Assembly: GCF_003996855.1 (NCBI RefSeq)
Contig: NZ_NRQY01000001.1
Span: forward strand, 2,371,562 to 2,435,561
Direction of reading: 5' to 3'
From: Morganella morganii
GTDB taxonomy: Bacteria; Pseudomonadota; Gammaproteobacteria; Enterobacterales; Enterobacteriaceae
Length of the DNA stretch: 64,000 bases
This document shows, one piece after another, positions 55,173 to 64,000 of the stretch (position 1 is the stretch's first letter; every line of letters starts with the position of its first letter). Made by a program: the position numbers and the translations under genes. Under the pieces are notes generated by a model. That model made no database searches. It was not told where the DNA came from and saw nothing but the letters and a program-made list of their open reading frames with translations.

Positions 55173-56753
55173 TTATTGTGACTCCTTTGTGTCAGTCAGG
55201 TGCATCAGCCCGGAATGCAGGGTTTCACACCATGAGACATAGTCATGTCCGCCCGGACGCTCCTCACGGCTAACGTCATAGCCTTTTTCCCGTAAAGCCT
55301 GATACAGCGCCCGGTTGTTATGCAAAATCCCGCCGGCACCGGCACGGGTTTCAAACACACCGGCCTCAAGGAAAAACCGCAGCGGAAGTTTGTGAGTACC
55401 TGCAAACTCGCGAACCAGCCATTCCGGCGGCTCTCCCTCCGGTGACCACCAGTAAGAACCGGACATACTCAGCACATTACCGAAACGATGAGGTAATTTC
55501 ATGGCATTCCAGGAAGATGCAAGCCCCCCATAACTGCTGCCGGAAATAATTGTCCGCGCCGCAGGGATCTCAATACCCTGCTGTGCGAGCCACGGCATCA
55601 GTTCTTTATCCAGAAACTGCGGGAACTGCTCATTCGGCGGCAGTTCTTTGCCGCGCTGCTCACTGCTGATACTGTCCACCATCACCACATACAGCGGCGG
55701 AATTTCCCCGCGCGTCAGCCATTGGTCAATGAATGTGACAATATGATAATTTTTGCGGTATATCTGCCCGTCAAACAACACCAGCAGCCAAGGCTCCGCA
55801 CCCGGTTCCGGCGGGGTATACACCGCAATTTCCCGCTGGTTATTCAGGATATCGCTGTGCAGCTGATGCAGTGCCACCGTACCAAAAACCGGTTGTTGTC
55901 CGGGCGTCCGGAAATCGCATACCCTGTTGTTATCCAAAGCAATAATGGCATGACGGTTAAACTCATCCGCCCCGTCTGCACCCGCACTCAGCGGGTTGCG
56001 CGGGTCGGCCTGCGCAGTACTCAGCAGTGCTTTACGGCGTGCACCCTCAACAGAACCGTCAAGCAACGGAATATCCGGAGCAATTTTATACTGACTGGAT
56101 GTCCCGGCAGGGACAATATAGGAGCGATACCAGATATCAGTATCATTTAGTCTGGCCATCGGATCATGCTGTCCGGAAGGCGCGCCAAGTATGTAAGCAT
56201 TTGCTTTTGCATCACGCCAGAGGAAAGTAATCCGCTTGTGGTGTTCATCATACGCCTCAACCAGCGGCGTCTCCGACACCGCCTGCCAGAATGCAGAGGT
56301 ATCACGCCCTTTAATCAGGGTTATCAGCTGCTGCAAACGCACGCTGTCCACCGGGAGGGAGATATTTTCAGTCACAGGCTGGTACAGATAGTTTGTAAGT
56401 GCTAACTTCCATTCAGAACTGGGTACGCCCTGCGGTGTCAGCGTCCAGGTGTCATCAAACGGTAATGTGAATGACACAGATTGCATTTCTGTGACAGGGT
56501 TGCCTGTAAGCAGCATCCGGCGGGGTGTCATCTGACTGTCATAGAGTGACAAGTCACGGATATTCTCACTTTCCGCAATCACAACCTGTTTTTCAGACAG
56601 CGGTAACTGCACACAGGCCTGTCCGTTGTGATCAAAAGTACCGGTGATAATCACTCTCTGTTTATCATCCGGAGCAGAAAGCGACTGGCAGGAAGAAGAG
56701 GCCTGCGCGGAAAATGCAGAGAATGCCGCGCAGCAGAGCAGAGTTTTTTTCAC
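55173..56753 (-). CDS. Exported enterochelin esterase-like protein (Fes/IroE family)
   Basis: 526-residue protein with a signal peptide (MKKTLLCCAAFSAFSAQA). A Fes-type N-terminal domain (about 60-210) has TFLWRDAKANAYILG. A C-terminal esterase D fold has nucleophile Ser in ISGSSYGGLASSWNA, an acidic residue in FLEAGVFE and the catalytic His in PGGHDYVSWCE. Fes proper is cytoplasmic; a signal peptide puts this one in the periplasm, like IroE. A Fur-like box 20 bp upstream suggests iron repression. No siderophore genes are nearby. Confidence 0.88.
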   Translation of the reverse strand: MKKTLLCCAAFSAFSAQASSSCQSLSAPDDKQRVIITGTFDHNGQACVQLPLSEKQVVIAESENIRDLSLYDSQMTPRRMLLTGNPVTEMQSVSFTLPFDDTWTLTPQGVPSSEWKLALTNYLYQPVTENISLPVDSVRLQQLITLIKGRDTSAFWQAVSETPLVEAYDEHHKRITFLWRDAKANAYILGAPSGQHDPMARLNDTDIWYRSYIVPAGTSSQYKIAPDIPLLDGSVEGARRKALLSTAQADPRNPLSAGADGADEFNRHAIIALDNNRVCDFRTPGQQPVFGTVALHQLHSDILNNQREIAVYTPPEPGAEPWLLVLFDGQIYRKNYHIVTFIDQWLTRGEIPPLYVVMVDSISSEQRGKELPPNEQFPQFLDKELMPWLAQQGIEIPAARTIISGSSYGGLASSWNAMKLPHRFGNVLSMSGSYWWSPEGEPPEWLVREFAGTHKLPLRFFLEAGVFETRAGAGGILHNNRALYQALREKGYDVSREERPGGHDYVSWCETLHSGLMHLTDTKESQ

Positions 56754-56773
56754 GTCGCTGATCCTTTAAAATC

Positions 56774-56792
56774 AGTAATAATTATCATTATT
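56774..56792 (-). promoter_or_regulatory. Fur box upstream of the Fes-like esterase
   Basis: On the minus strand AATAATGATAATTATTACT matches 15 of 19 positions of the Fur consensus, including an uninterrupted ATAATGATAAT core. It lies 20 bp upstream of the start codon, where binding would block expression when iron is plentiful. Confidence 0.7.
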
Positions 56793-56832
56793 ATTTATCA
56801 GCTTCGTATTTTTATGTTACCAGACGGAAAAG

Positions 56833-57459
56833 TCAAACCGCCACATCAGACAGCAGGCTCTCTTCCGACTCCCCGGCAACCCATACCGATGTGCAGACCT
56901 TTTCCAGCAGCGCCTTATTGTGACTGAACACCACCAGCCCGAGCGGCCGTTTTTCCGATTCTTCAATCAATACCTGCCAGACCTGAGCCTGAATATGTGC
57001 GTCCAGCTGAGCAGTCACCTCATCAGCAATCAGAAAGCGGGTACGCGGATCTAACGCCCGCAGCAGTGCAATTCTCGCCAGTTCTCCGCCGGATAGTTCA
57101 TCCGGACGCCGTTCCAGCCAGTGAGACTCAATGCAGAATTTTTCCAGCCACTCCGCATCCGGCTTCCAGGCGTCGTATAACCCGGCCCCGGTGGTACGGT
57201 ACGGATTAAAACACTTCTCCGGATGCTGAGGCACCAGTTGTACCGGACAATAGCCGGTTTCCGGCAGCGGCTTTCCGTCAAGCAGCAGTTCCCCGGAATA
57301 CGGCTGCTGCCACTGGGCCAGAATCCGTCCCAGTGTTGTTTTCCCAAACCCGCTGGGTGCGGAGATCCCCAGACGCTCCCCGGCATTCAGCCGGAAAGAA
57401 AAGCCATCCCACAATGTTTTCCCGCCCTGAATAACCTGTAAATCGCGGACTTCGAACAT
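56833..57459 (-). CDS. Solitary ABC transporter ATPase, NikE/DppF-like
   Basis: 208-residue ATP-binding subunit from the ATG at 57457-57459 (GAGGAG upstream). It carries Walker A APSGFGKTT, signature LSGGELARIA, Walker B FLIADEVTAQLD and switch His in VFSHNK. Layout resembles oligopeptide/nickel importer ATPases (NikE), but it is about 50 residues shorter than usual because the C-terminal region is brief. No permease, binding protein or partner ATPase lies nearby. It starts 40 bp after the LysR gene and may share its transcript. Confidence 0.82.
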   Translation of the reverse strand: MFEVRDLQVIQGGKTLWDGFSFRLNAGERLGISAPSGFGKTTLGRILAQWQQPYSGELLLDGKPLPETGYCPVQLVPQHPEKCFNPYRTTGAGLYDAWKPDAEWLEKFCIESHWLERRPDELSGGELARIALLRALDPRTRFLIADEVTAQLDAHIQAQVWQVLIEESEKRPLGLVVFSHNKALLEKVCTSVWVAGESEESLLSDVAV

Positions 57460-57499
57460 ACGCGCTCCTCTCTGCTGATTCATCCCGTTATCATAACAA

Positions 57500-58396
57500 T
57501 TAATTTCCCGCGGACACACGGCTTTCCGTCAGCAGCCCGATACACTCCTGTGCGCCGCGTTTCAGCACATCCCCTTTCCGGCTGACGATATGTACCGGCA
57601 GCACCAGACCGTTGCGGGTATTGCGGAATGACAGCACTTTCAGTGCACCGGCCGCTACTTCTGCCCGAATCATGGATTCCGGCAGATTTCCCCAGCCGAT
57701 ACCTGCTTTAACCAATCCCAGCGCCATCGCAAAATTATCTGTCTGCCAGGTTTTCGTCGCCATCTGTGAACGCACATCACTGAGAGAATGATGAAGGCTG
57801 GCAATAACGATTTGTTTCGCCTGCACTAAATCTTCAATATAAACAGACTGTTGCTGTGAAAGAGAAGGATGTGCGGCGGAAATGGTGGCCACCAGGGCTT
57901 CATGGCCGATACAATGAAACTGCTCGCGCGGGTCCACATACAGCCCGCCGAAGACCAGTGCCAGCTGGATCCGCCCCTGATGCAGCAGCGGCAGAATGTC
58001 ATCCTGTGACCCGGATAAGATCTCGGTTTTCAGCAACGGATAACGCTGATTGAGTATCTGTAGTGCAGAAAACAGATGATGCGGATTCACACAGGTTGCG
58101 ACACCCACCGCCAGCGTACTCTCCACATCCTGTGTCAGTTCACGGGTAAAAACATTCAGCTGATGAATTTTATCGGTTATTTCTCTGGCATACGGAGCCA
58201 GCGCCATGGCTCTTTCTGTCGGGACAGGTGCCCTGCCGGATCGCTCAAATAACGCAAATCCCAGCTCAGCCTCCAGATTACTGACAGCCATACTGACAGC
58301 AGACGGCACGCGGTGCAGCGCTCTCGCGGCGGCTGAAAATGATCCTTTCTCCAGCACCGTCAGAAAGAGCTGCAAATTATCACTGTTAAACGGCAT
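57500..58396 (-). CDS. LysR-family transcriptional regulator
   Basis: 298-residue LysR-type protein. The N-terminal winged helix-turn-helix reads LQLFLTVLEKGSFSAAARALHRVPSAVSMAVSNLEAELG (about 8-46). A periplasmic-binding-like effector domain occupies about 90-290. It is divergent from the PACE efflux gene across 107 bp. LysR-type control of a divergent PACE gene is known for AceR/AceI of Acinetobacter, so this is the likely target. The ABC ATPase gene follows on the same strand. Confidence 0.9.
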   Translation of the reverse strand: MPFNSDNLQLFLTVLEKGSFSAAARALHRVPSAVSMAVSNLEAELGFALFERSGRAPVPTERAMALAPYAREITDKIHQLNVFTRELTQDVESTLAVGVATCVNPHHLFSALQILNQRYPLLKTEILSGSQDDILPLLHQGRIQLALVFGGLYVDPREQFHCIGHEALVATISAAHPSLSQQQSVYIEDLVQAKQIVIASLHHSLSDVRSQMATKTWQTDNFAMALGLVKAGIGWGNLPESMIRAEVAAGALKVLSFRNTRNGLVLPVHIVSRKGDVLKRGAQECIGLLTESRVSAGN

Positions 58397-58503
58397 ATAT
58401 CCTCCGGCCTGTCAGAAAATCTGATAGTAGCTGACTTTTATTATCATCTCTATTGATTTACTTTCGCTGAATTCTTCACAGCAAACAATATCAGGATATA
58501 AAT

Positions 58504-58947
58504 ATGCAGGGGTTAAAACGAAAACTGGTCTTTATCACCACCTATGAACTCATCGGCTGGGCTATTTCATCGGTTGCACTGGCCATACTTTCCGGTAATT
58601 CCGCCGGTGTTACCGGGCCGCTGGCACTGGCAATTACCACCATTGCCGTCAGCTGGAATTTTATTTTTAATACTCTGTTTGAATTCTGGGAATCCCGGCA
58701 GCTCTCCCGCATCCGGACATTCCGCCGCAGACTGGTACACGCCGTTCTGTTTCAGCTGACACCGGTAGTTTTCCTTATTCCGCTGATTGCATGGTGGTTG
58801 TCGGTAAGTTTATTACAGGCTTTCCTGCTGGATTTTGCCCTGATTATTTTTATCCCGATCTACACTTTTTTCTTTAACTGGGCATTTGACAAACTCTTCG
58901 GTGTTCCGGCTTCCGCATTACCCCGGAAAGAAACCGTCACACATTAA
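58504..58947 (+). CDS. PACE family multidrug efflux transporter
   Basis: 147-residue inner-membrane protein with four hydrophobic helices arranged as two bacterial transmembrane pair domains. It shows the PACE hallmarks RKLVFITTYELIGWAISS (with conserved Glu in helix 1) and SWNFIFNTLFEFWE, and the second copy PIYTFFFNWAFDKLFG. Relatives such as AceI export chlorhexidine and other biocides by proton antiport. A divergent LysR gene probably controls it. AGGATA precedes the start. Confidence 0.92.
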   Translation: MQGLKRKLVFITTYELIGWAISSVALAILSGNSAGVTGPLALAITTIAVSWNFIFNTLFEFWESRQLSRIRTFRRRLVHAVLFQLTPVVFLIPLIAWWLSVSLLQAFLLDFALIIFIPIYTFFFNWAFDKLFGVPASALPRKETVTH

Positions 58948-58954
58948 TAATATT

Positions 58955-58989
58955 AAAAAAGCCATGCCGGATAGACGGCATGGCTTTTT
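58955..58989. terminator. Bidirectional terminator between PACE and autotransporter genes
   Basis: GCCATGCCG and CGGCATGGC form a 9-bp stem with A and T tracts on both sides, placed between two convergent genes. Confidence 0.9.
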
Positions 58990-59007
58990 ATAAAATAAAA
59001 ACAAAAA

Positions 59008-61152
59008 TTAAAAACTAACTTTCAATCCGATATAAGCACTGACCGGCGATTCATTTTTATCCCCGTGACGATAACCCAGGCTGCCGGTTATCCGGGTATC
59101 CGGTGTCAAATCAATCGTTGCACCCATCTGATATTTACCGGTAGTGGTTTCATTTCTTGCTGAAAAACCTTTTTTATTCAGTGTCACTTTATTGTTTTTC
59201 ACAAACTCATGTGAAACACCGATATTCACAAAAGGACTTATTTTAATATCATCAATTTGTGTATCCATACTGAGACGTGAACCCATTTCGCCGTTCACAC
59301 TGTCGCTGTTATGCTCATGAATATCCATACCGTTAGATAACTGATATTTCGCCTCACTGAAACGACTGTAATCTATCCGGCCATAAGGCGTTAAACTGAT
59401 CTCCGGCGTAATATTCAGCTTTTTACCCGTTTCCGCACTAACGGTCAGTGCATTTTGCTGAAATGAACCATTAACTGCCGCACCGCCGCTGCTTTGGGTA
59501 TTCAGATGATTTTTAAAATGCGAGCCTTTCAGCATCCCGGAGATATACCCGTCCTGATATTGCCAGTGAGTATATCCGCCAATAGCGAAGCTGTCGGTAT
59601 TTCCCTGTCCCGGCGCATAGCCGAAGGTAGATTTTGTTTTTCCTGCACTGGTAAATAAACCGAATGCAATATCACCATAACGCGCTTTATTTATTTTATC
59701 GTAGCCAACTTCCAGAATATTCAGACTATTTCTGAATGCCCGACTTTCACTGTCACTGAACTTTACATTGTCATAACGGTAATTTGCCCAGACGCCATAT
59801 TTTTTATCTGACAAACCATCCGTGATATGACGCCGTGACGGGCCGGATATATTCTCACTGCGCAATATCTGACGATTCACCGACGCCATCGACAACCCGG
59901 CCAGTGCGCTGTTGGACAACATATCCCGCAGTTCTGGTGTACTGGTATCATCAGTGACATCTTTTCCGGTTTCTGCATCAATTTCCTGAACGTACTCATC
60001 ATTTTTATCAATATCCGGTTCATCCTGAGTCTCTCCGTCAGGATCAATATCCGGATACGGGATATGATCCGCTTTGGTTGCCAGATACCAGGTTGATTTT
60101 CCGTTGCTCTTTATTCCTTTAATCAGACGGTATTTATAAATACCCAGATCAACCACACCATTATCAGCGGCCAGTTTAAATTCAGCATCCCCTTTGTTAA
60201 TTTCAATTAATTCAACCGTTTCATCCGGGTCAACAATGTCTTTTCCGGTATCATGAACATTAACTTTAAAATCTCCGGTTGCATTATTGGTTACCACTAA
60301 TTTATCACTGACATCATCGGCAATCTGAGAATGAAATGAAAACGTTCCTTGTCCACTGAGATCTTTTACGACTAACTCATTAAATATTGCATTATTACCA
60401 TTTATTTTTGGTTTCAGGCTGACGGAGCCATGATCTAAATGAAGCTCATCAATATTTGCGACCTGAAAATAACTTGCCGGATTAATATCAACATCACGGC
60501 CTTCCCATTTAAGATTAAAAGCCTCATTGTTTTTCTCTGTCAGCATATCCTGAATCAAGAGATTACCCGTAAGATTAATCTTCTCTATTGCAGTGTTTTT
60601 GTCGTTACTATAAAAGTTATCATTATCCAGAATAATAAATGCCTGCCGACCAACATTCAGCGCACCACGGCTTTTACCGCCAACATGAAAACGCAGAACA
60701 CCCATATCTTTTACTGATGTATTACTGACAAGAGCATCCTTGTCAACATTAACGATTCCCTTACCAATGATTTGCGTATCCGTTGCCTTTCCGCCGCCAA
60801 ATACATAGACTTGCCCATCAAAGTTTCCCGGCTCATATAAATTCTGACGGCTTCCGCTGTTCAGCTCATCAGCTGTCCTCGGTGCACCAACCTTGGCTTT
60901 ATCCAGTATACCGCCATCATCCACGTCAACAGAACCGTGATCAAAAATCCAGCTGTTGACTGACTTCCCGCCCTGACCAATAGTCTGCTTTCCATCATCA
61001 CCTGAGCCTGGCTTAATACCGACCTGGTTATCAATAACTGTCTTATTCGTCACATCCTTTTCATATTGATAAGTTATCGCCGCAGAGGCAGCCATTGAAT
61101 TCAGTAATAGCACACCACCGATTGCACTTGCCAATGCTGTTTTTTTCATCAT
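59008..61152 (-). CDS. Type Va autotransporter with pertactin-like passenger
   Basis: 714-residue exported protein. A signal peptide ends near MAASA. The passenger (about 26-365) is rich in Gly, Asp and Asn, with repeated hydrophobic turns typical of a beta-helix. An acidic linker follows (DPDGETQDEPDIDKNDEY). The autotransporter beta-barrel is at about 445-714, with YGVWANYRYD at its start and a C-terminal aromatic (GLKVSF), as required for outer-membrane assembly. No protease triad or RGD was seen; the role may be adhesion or aggregation. Divergent from the GH3 gene. Confidence 0.88.
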   Translation of the reverse strand: MMKKTALASAIGGVLLLNSMAASAAITYQYEKDVTNKTVIDNQVGIKPGSGDDGKQTIGQGGKSVNSWIFDHGSVDVDDGGILDKAKVGAPRTADELNSGSRQNLYEPGNFDGQVYVFGGGKATDTQIIGKGIVNVDKDALVSNTSVKDMGVLRFHVGGKSRGALNVGRQAFIILDNDNFYSNDKNTAIEKINLTGNLLIQDMLTEKNNEAFNLKWEGRDVDINPASYFQVANIDELHLDHGSVSLKPKINGNNAIFNELVVKDLSGQGTFSFHSQIADDVSDKLVVTNNATGDFKVNVHDTGKDIVDPDETVELIEINKGDAEFKLAADNGVVDLGIYKYRLIKGIKSNGKSTWYLATKADHIPYPDIDPDGETQDEPDIDKNDEYVQEIDAETGKDVTDDTSTPELRDMLSNSALAGLSMASVNRQILRSENISGPSRRHITDGLSDKKYGVWANYRYDNVKFSDSESRAFRNSLNILEVGYDKINKARYGDIAFGLFTSAGKTKSTFGYAPGQGNTDSFAIGGYTHWQYQDGYISGMLKGSHFKNHLNTQSSGGAAVNGSFQQNALTVSAETGKKLNITPEISLTPYGRIDYSRFSEAKYQLSNGMDIHEHNSDSVNGEMGSRLSMDTQIDDIKISPFVNIGVSHEFVKNNKVTLNKKGFSARNETTTGKYQMGATIDLTPDTRITGSLGYRHGDKNESPVSAYIGLKVSF

Positions 61153-61326
61153 TTTTTGATTTCCTTATTTATCCGTTATATCCTGCTGACAAACAGAAAT
61201 TAGAGCAAAAATTCGCCGGATGGTGCTATCAGGATAAAAGGAATTATTAGCGGTCTGATTAATAAAAAAATAAAAAAATCGGGCAGAAATAAACAACAAA
61301 AAGAACATCATGAAAAGGATGTCATT

Positions 61327-63209
61327 ATGAAAAAATTGATACTGTTATTTATATCATTGCTGCATTTTCAGCTTGCAGCGGCTCCGCTGACACCGCAGGA
61401 GCTTGAAAAATTAAGATATAATCCGGAACAGGCTGCTGAAAATATTGTTGCCGGTATGAGTCAGACAGAAAAAATCGGTCAGTTAATGATGCTCGATTTT
61501 CGCTATTGGGATATGTTTCTTAGTCCGGTGCCCGTTCCGGTCATTAATATAAATAGCGATATTAAAAATACTATCTATCATTATAGGTTAGGTGGTGTTG
61601 TATTATTTCGTGAAAATTTAATTGATACACCGCAGACGGTACAGTTAATTAATGACATTCAGTCCTCTCGTTACAAACTTCCTTTATTTATCAGCACTGA
61701 TCAGGAGGGCGGATATATTACCCAGTTACGGGTTGGCACAGAAATGCCCGGAAATATGGCTCTCGGTGCAACACGATCCCCTGAATTAGCAAAACTGACC
61801 GGTAATATTCATGGCAGTGAATTATCTGCGCTGGGATTTAACATGAATTTTGGCCCTGTTGTGGATATTAACAATAATCAAAATAACCCGGTTATAGGGG
61901 TGCGGGCTTATTCTGACAGAAAACAACTGACAGAAATACTGTCAGCAGCCTATATCCGCGGTATTCATCAGCATGGAATTGTTACCGCATTAAAACATTT
62001 TCCCGGACATGGTAATGTCTCTGCGGACTCACATATTGCCCTTCCGGTTGTTACATCAGATAAACAAAGCTGGCGGCAGACAGAATTACCCCCATTTATT
62101 CACTGCAACATGGTGCGGACTCGGTTATGACAGCACATATTATTGTGCCCGCACTGGACGACACACAAATAAAAACCCGTGATGGTTCACAAACAGGAAC
62201 ACCAGCCACATTATCAAAACCCATCCTGACCGGAATATTACGGGACGAGTTTCATTTTCAGGGACTGATAATTACCGATGCGATGGATATGAAAGCTATC
62301 ACCGATAATTTCGATCTCAATTTTGCCGTTGAGCACGCTCTGTCAGCGGGTGCTGATATTATTCTGATGCCGGTGAAAATGTGGGATGAGAAAGCAGTGA
62401 AGCGCCTTGATAATTTGTACCGCCATCTGGATGACCAGGCACAGAAAAACCCGGTACTTCAGCAGCGTATCGATGAATCAGCAAAGCGGGTGGTTCTGAT
62501 GAAGCTGAATAAAGCCATCAGCGGAGCACCGGCGGATCCTGTGAAGGCACAACTAATTGTTGCTTCGGAACAGCATAAAAATCAGGAAAATCGTATTTCT
62601 GAGCACGCGGTTACTGTTATAAAAAATGAAGGTATCCTGCCTTACCAGCTGAAACAGAATAATAAGATTCTGGTAATTTCTGATGAATATCCCCGTAATC
62701 AGTTAATTAAAAAACACTTAGATGATATTGCACGGGAAACAGAAACCCGTATTCATGTCACTACACAAAAAATAAAAACAGATAAAAAAACACTCTCTGA
62801 AAAGAAAGTAAACACCATGATCAGCGGGCAGGATTTTATTTTACTGGTCACCTACAACCTGCGGAACCGCGATACTAATGCACAATTTATCATCAACTCC
62901 GCCAATAATGCGGGCATCCCTTTAGCCGTGATATCTTCACGGGATCCATACGATATTGCATATCTGAGTAATGTAAAAGCTAATATCGCCATCTATGGTA
63001 TTACCGGTTTTGATATTACAAATGGCCAGCGTAACGCGCTGGAAACCAATATCCGCAGTGGCCTGCGGACATTATTCTCCGGTAAAAATGCACGTTCGCT
63101 TAATTATCCGGGCGGACGCTTACCGGTGGATATTAAAGACCCAGAGAATGGTATTATTTTATATCCTTATGGCACAGGAAAAACCTATAGTGAACAGGGT
63201 AGCCGATAA
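61327..63209 (+). pseudogene. Exported glycoside hydrolase family 3 enzyme, frameshifted at a C5 tract
   Basis: The first frame (61327-62130) starts after AAAAGGATG. It has a signal peptide (MKKLILLFISLLHFQLAAA), the NagZ-like motif KHFPGHGNVSADSH near residue 222 and STDQEGGYITQL. It shifts near 62089-62093, where five C residues occur. The second frame (to 63209) carries the nucleophile motif ITDAMDMKAI and a C-terminal domain. Adding one C restores a continuous 627-residue protein reading through LPPIYSLQHGADSVMTAH. Likely a beta-N-acetylglucosaminidase or beta-glucosidase when intact. True decay, phase variation or sequencing error cannot be separated here. Confidence 0.82.
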
Positions 63210-63370
63210 GATAACAGCACAAACAGCCATGTTAACCTGTACAAATATTATATTATTTTGAAAATCTGTTCTCTTATCATGCTCCTCAGGGGGAATTCAT
63301 GACCCCGGAGCTTCGCAACCAGTGATGGGTATGATAAGTCCGGCAGTAACAAAATGAATAAGGAGTAAGA

Positions 63371-63790
63371 ATGTATTTATCCCGTATGGCAGTGATAATG
63401 GGCATTACCAGTCTGAGTATCGGCTTTTCAGCCATAACCGCGGCTGAGGAAATAAAGGCTGATCCACTGATACAGTGTTATCAGACTATCGGAAATGCGC
63501 CACGGACAAAACTCGCTGGCTGCCTCGATGAAAAACTAAATGCTGTAAATATCCGGTTGAATACTGTTTTACTACAGAAAAAACAAGAAATTACGTCACT
63601 CAATTCAGCCGGAAGCAAAGAAGCCATTCACTCACTGAATATATCAGGCTCAGCCTTTATCACTTTCCGGGATGCTGAATGCAGGTATCGCTATGATGCA
63701 ACCTTTGGCGGCAGTGGTGCAGGCGATATAATGAAAGCCTGCCTGATTGAACTGACTGAATGGCGGGTACAACAATTACAGGAAAATTAG
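63371..63790 (+). CDS. LprI-family (DUF1311) exported protein
   Basis: 139-residue protein with a signal peptide (about 1-24, SRMAVIMGITSLSIGFSAIT). A lysozyme-inhibitor LprI-type domain follows, with four cysteines (QCYQ, GCLDE, ECRYRY, ACLIEL) and the end pattern FRDAECRYRYDATFGGSGAGDIMKACL conserved in DUF1311. AAGGAGTAAGA precedes the ATG. LprI from Mycobacterium inhibits lysozyme; activity here is unknown. It lies 161 bp after the GH3 gene on the same strand; a GGGG/CCCC hairpin lies in the gap. Confidence 0.85.
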   Translation: MYLSRMAVIMGITSLSIGFSAITAAEEIKADPLIQCYQTIGNAPRTKLAGCLDEKLNAVNIRLNTVLLQKKQEITSLNSAGSKEAIHSLNISGSAFITFRDAECRYRYDATFGGSGAGDIMKACLIELTEWRVQQLQEN

Positions 63791-64000
63791 CAGCTGATAG
63801 TTTTATTCTGGCTTGATGATGCCGACCTGCTATTCAGACCGCAGGTTTCATCTATCTTCTGTTGTTGCTTTCTCAGCTAATTTTACTGACGAACTATCCT
63901 GTCAGCTTACACTGGTCACTTGGTTATCACCGGCTATAGTGATAAAACAAGCTCAGGCTATTCCGGGAAGCGGGAGGGATTTATTTTTCTTTTCCCCAAA
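63791..64000. other. Right edge without a recognisable gene
   Basis: No reading frame with a start and ribosome-binding site was found on either strand in these 210 bp. The next gene must begin beyond the window. Confidence 0.6.

Overview
The window is chromosomal DNA of a gammaproteobacterium of the order Enterobacterales. A Morganella-like member of the Morganellaceae fits best, but this is inferred from protein similarity and gene content, not from a marker gene. The backbone follows the E. coli K-12 map across minutes 99-0. Read right to left it runs tRNA-Leu, rsmC-holD-rimI, prfC, osmY, yjjU, yjjV, deoCABD, ytjB, serB-radA-nadR, ettA, slt, trpR, yjjX, gpmB, rob, creA, arcA, thrLABC, yaaA, talB, mog, dnaK, dnaJ. 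Coding density is high and most backbone genes are intact.

Layout. 1-7.6 kb: dnaKJ with two sigma-32 promoters, an MHS-type transporter, mog, talB, yaaA. 7.7-12.7 kb: threonine operon with leader peptide and attenuator. 12.9-16.4 kb: arcA (FNR box upstream), creA, rob, gpmB. 16.36-18.43 kb: an insertion carrying an IS110-family transposase and a glutathione S-transferase gene, bounded by 13-bp inverted repeats; it has split gpmB after codon 2. 18.6-30.1 kb: yjjX, an acetyltransferase, a frameshifted AraC-type regulator, trpR with its operator, slt, ettA, nadR-radA-serB and ytjB. 30.2-31.2 kb: an AT-rich islet with two decayed unknown genes. 31.4-36.2 kb: crcB, a FUSC-family gene and the tail of an M16 protease. 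The last two flank a 2.87-kb unit with 27-bp inverted repeats that holds an ISKra4-type transposase, a serine resolvase and a pRiA4b ORF-3-like gene. 36.4-37.0 kb: small membrane-peptide genes, one with a structured leader resembling type I toxin mRNAs. 37.0-43.3 kb: deoCABD and a nucleoside transporter, both with CRP-like sites. 43.4-51.2 kb: yjjV, yjjU, osmY-like, prfC, fliB-like, rimI, holD, rsmC and two tandem tRNA-Leu(CAG) genes. 51.2-58.9 kb: a DUF1435-like protein, a YjbB-like Na/Pi transporter, phoA with a Pho box, an exported Fes-like esterase with a Fur box, a lone ABC ATPase, and a LysR regulator divergent from a PACE efflux gene. 59-63.8 kb: an autotransporter, a frameshifted exported GH3 glycosidase and an LprI-like protein.

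How the genes work together. The deo operon and the CNT transporter form a nucleoside uptake and salvage module under apparent CRP control. The thr operon is attenuated by a Thr/Ile-rich leader. phoA and the esterase look controlled by phosphate and iron respectively. The best candidates for something undescribed are the small-peptide locus at 36.46-36.74 kb, the two inverted-repeat-bounded insertions, and the slippery A7 tract joining two reading frames at 30.65 kb.
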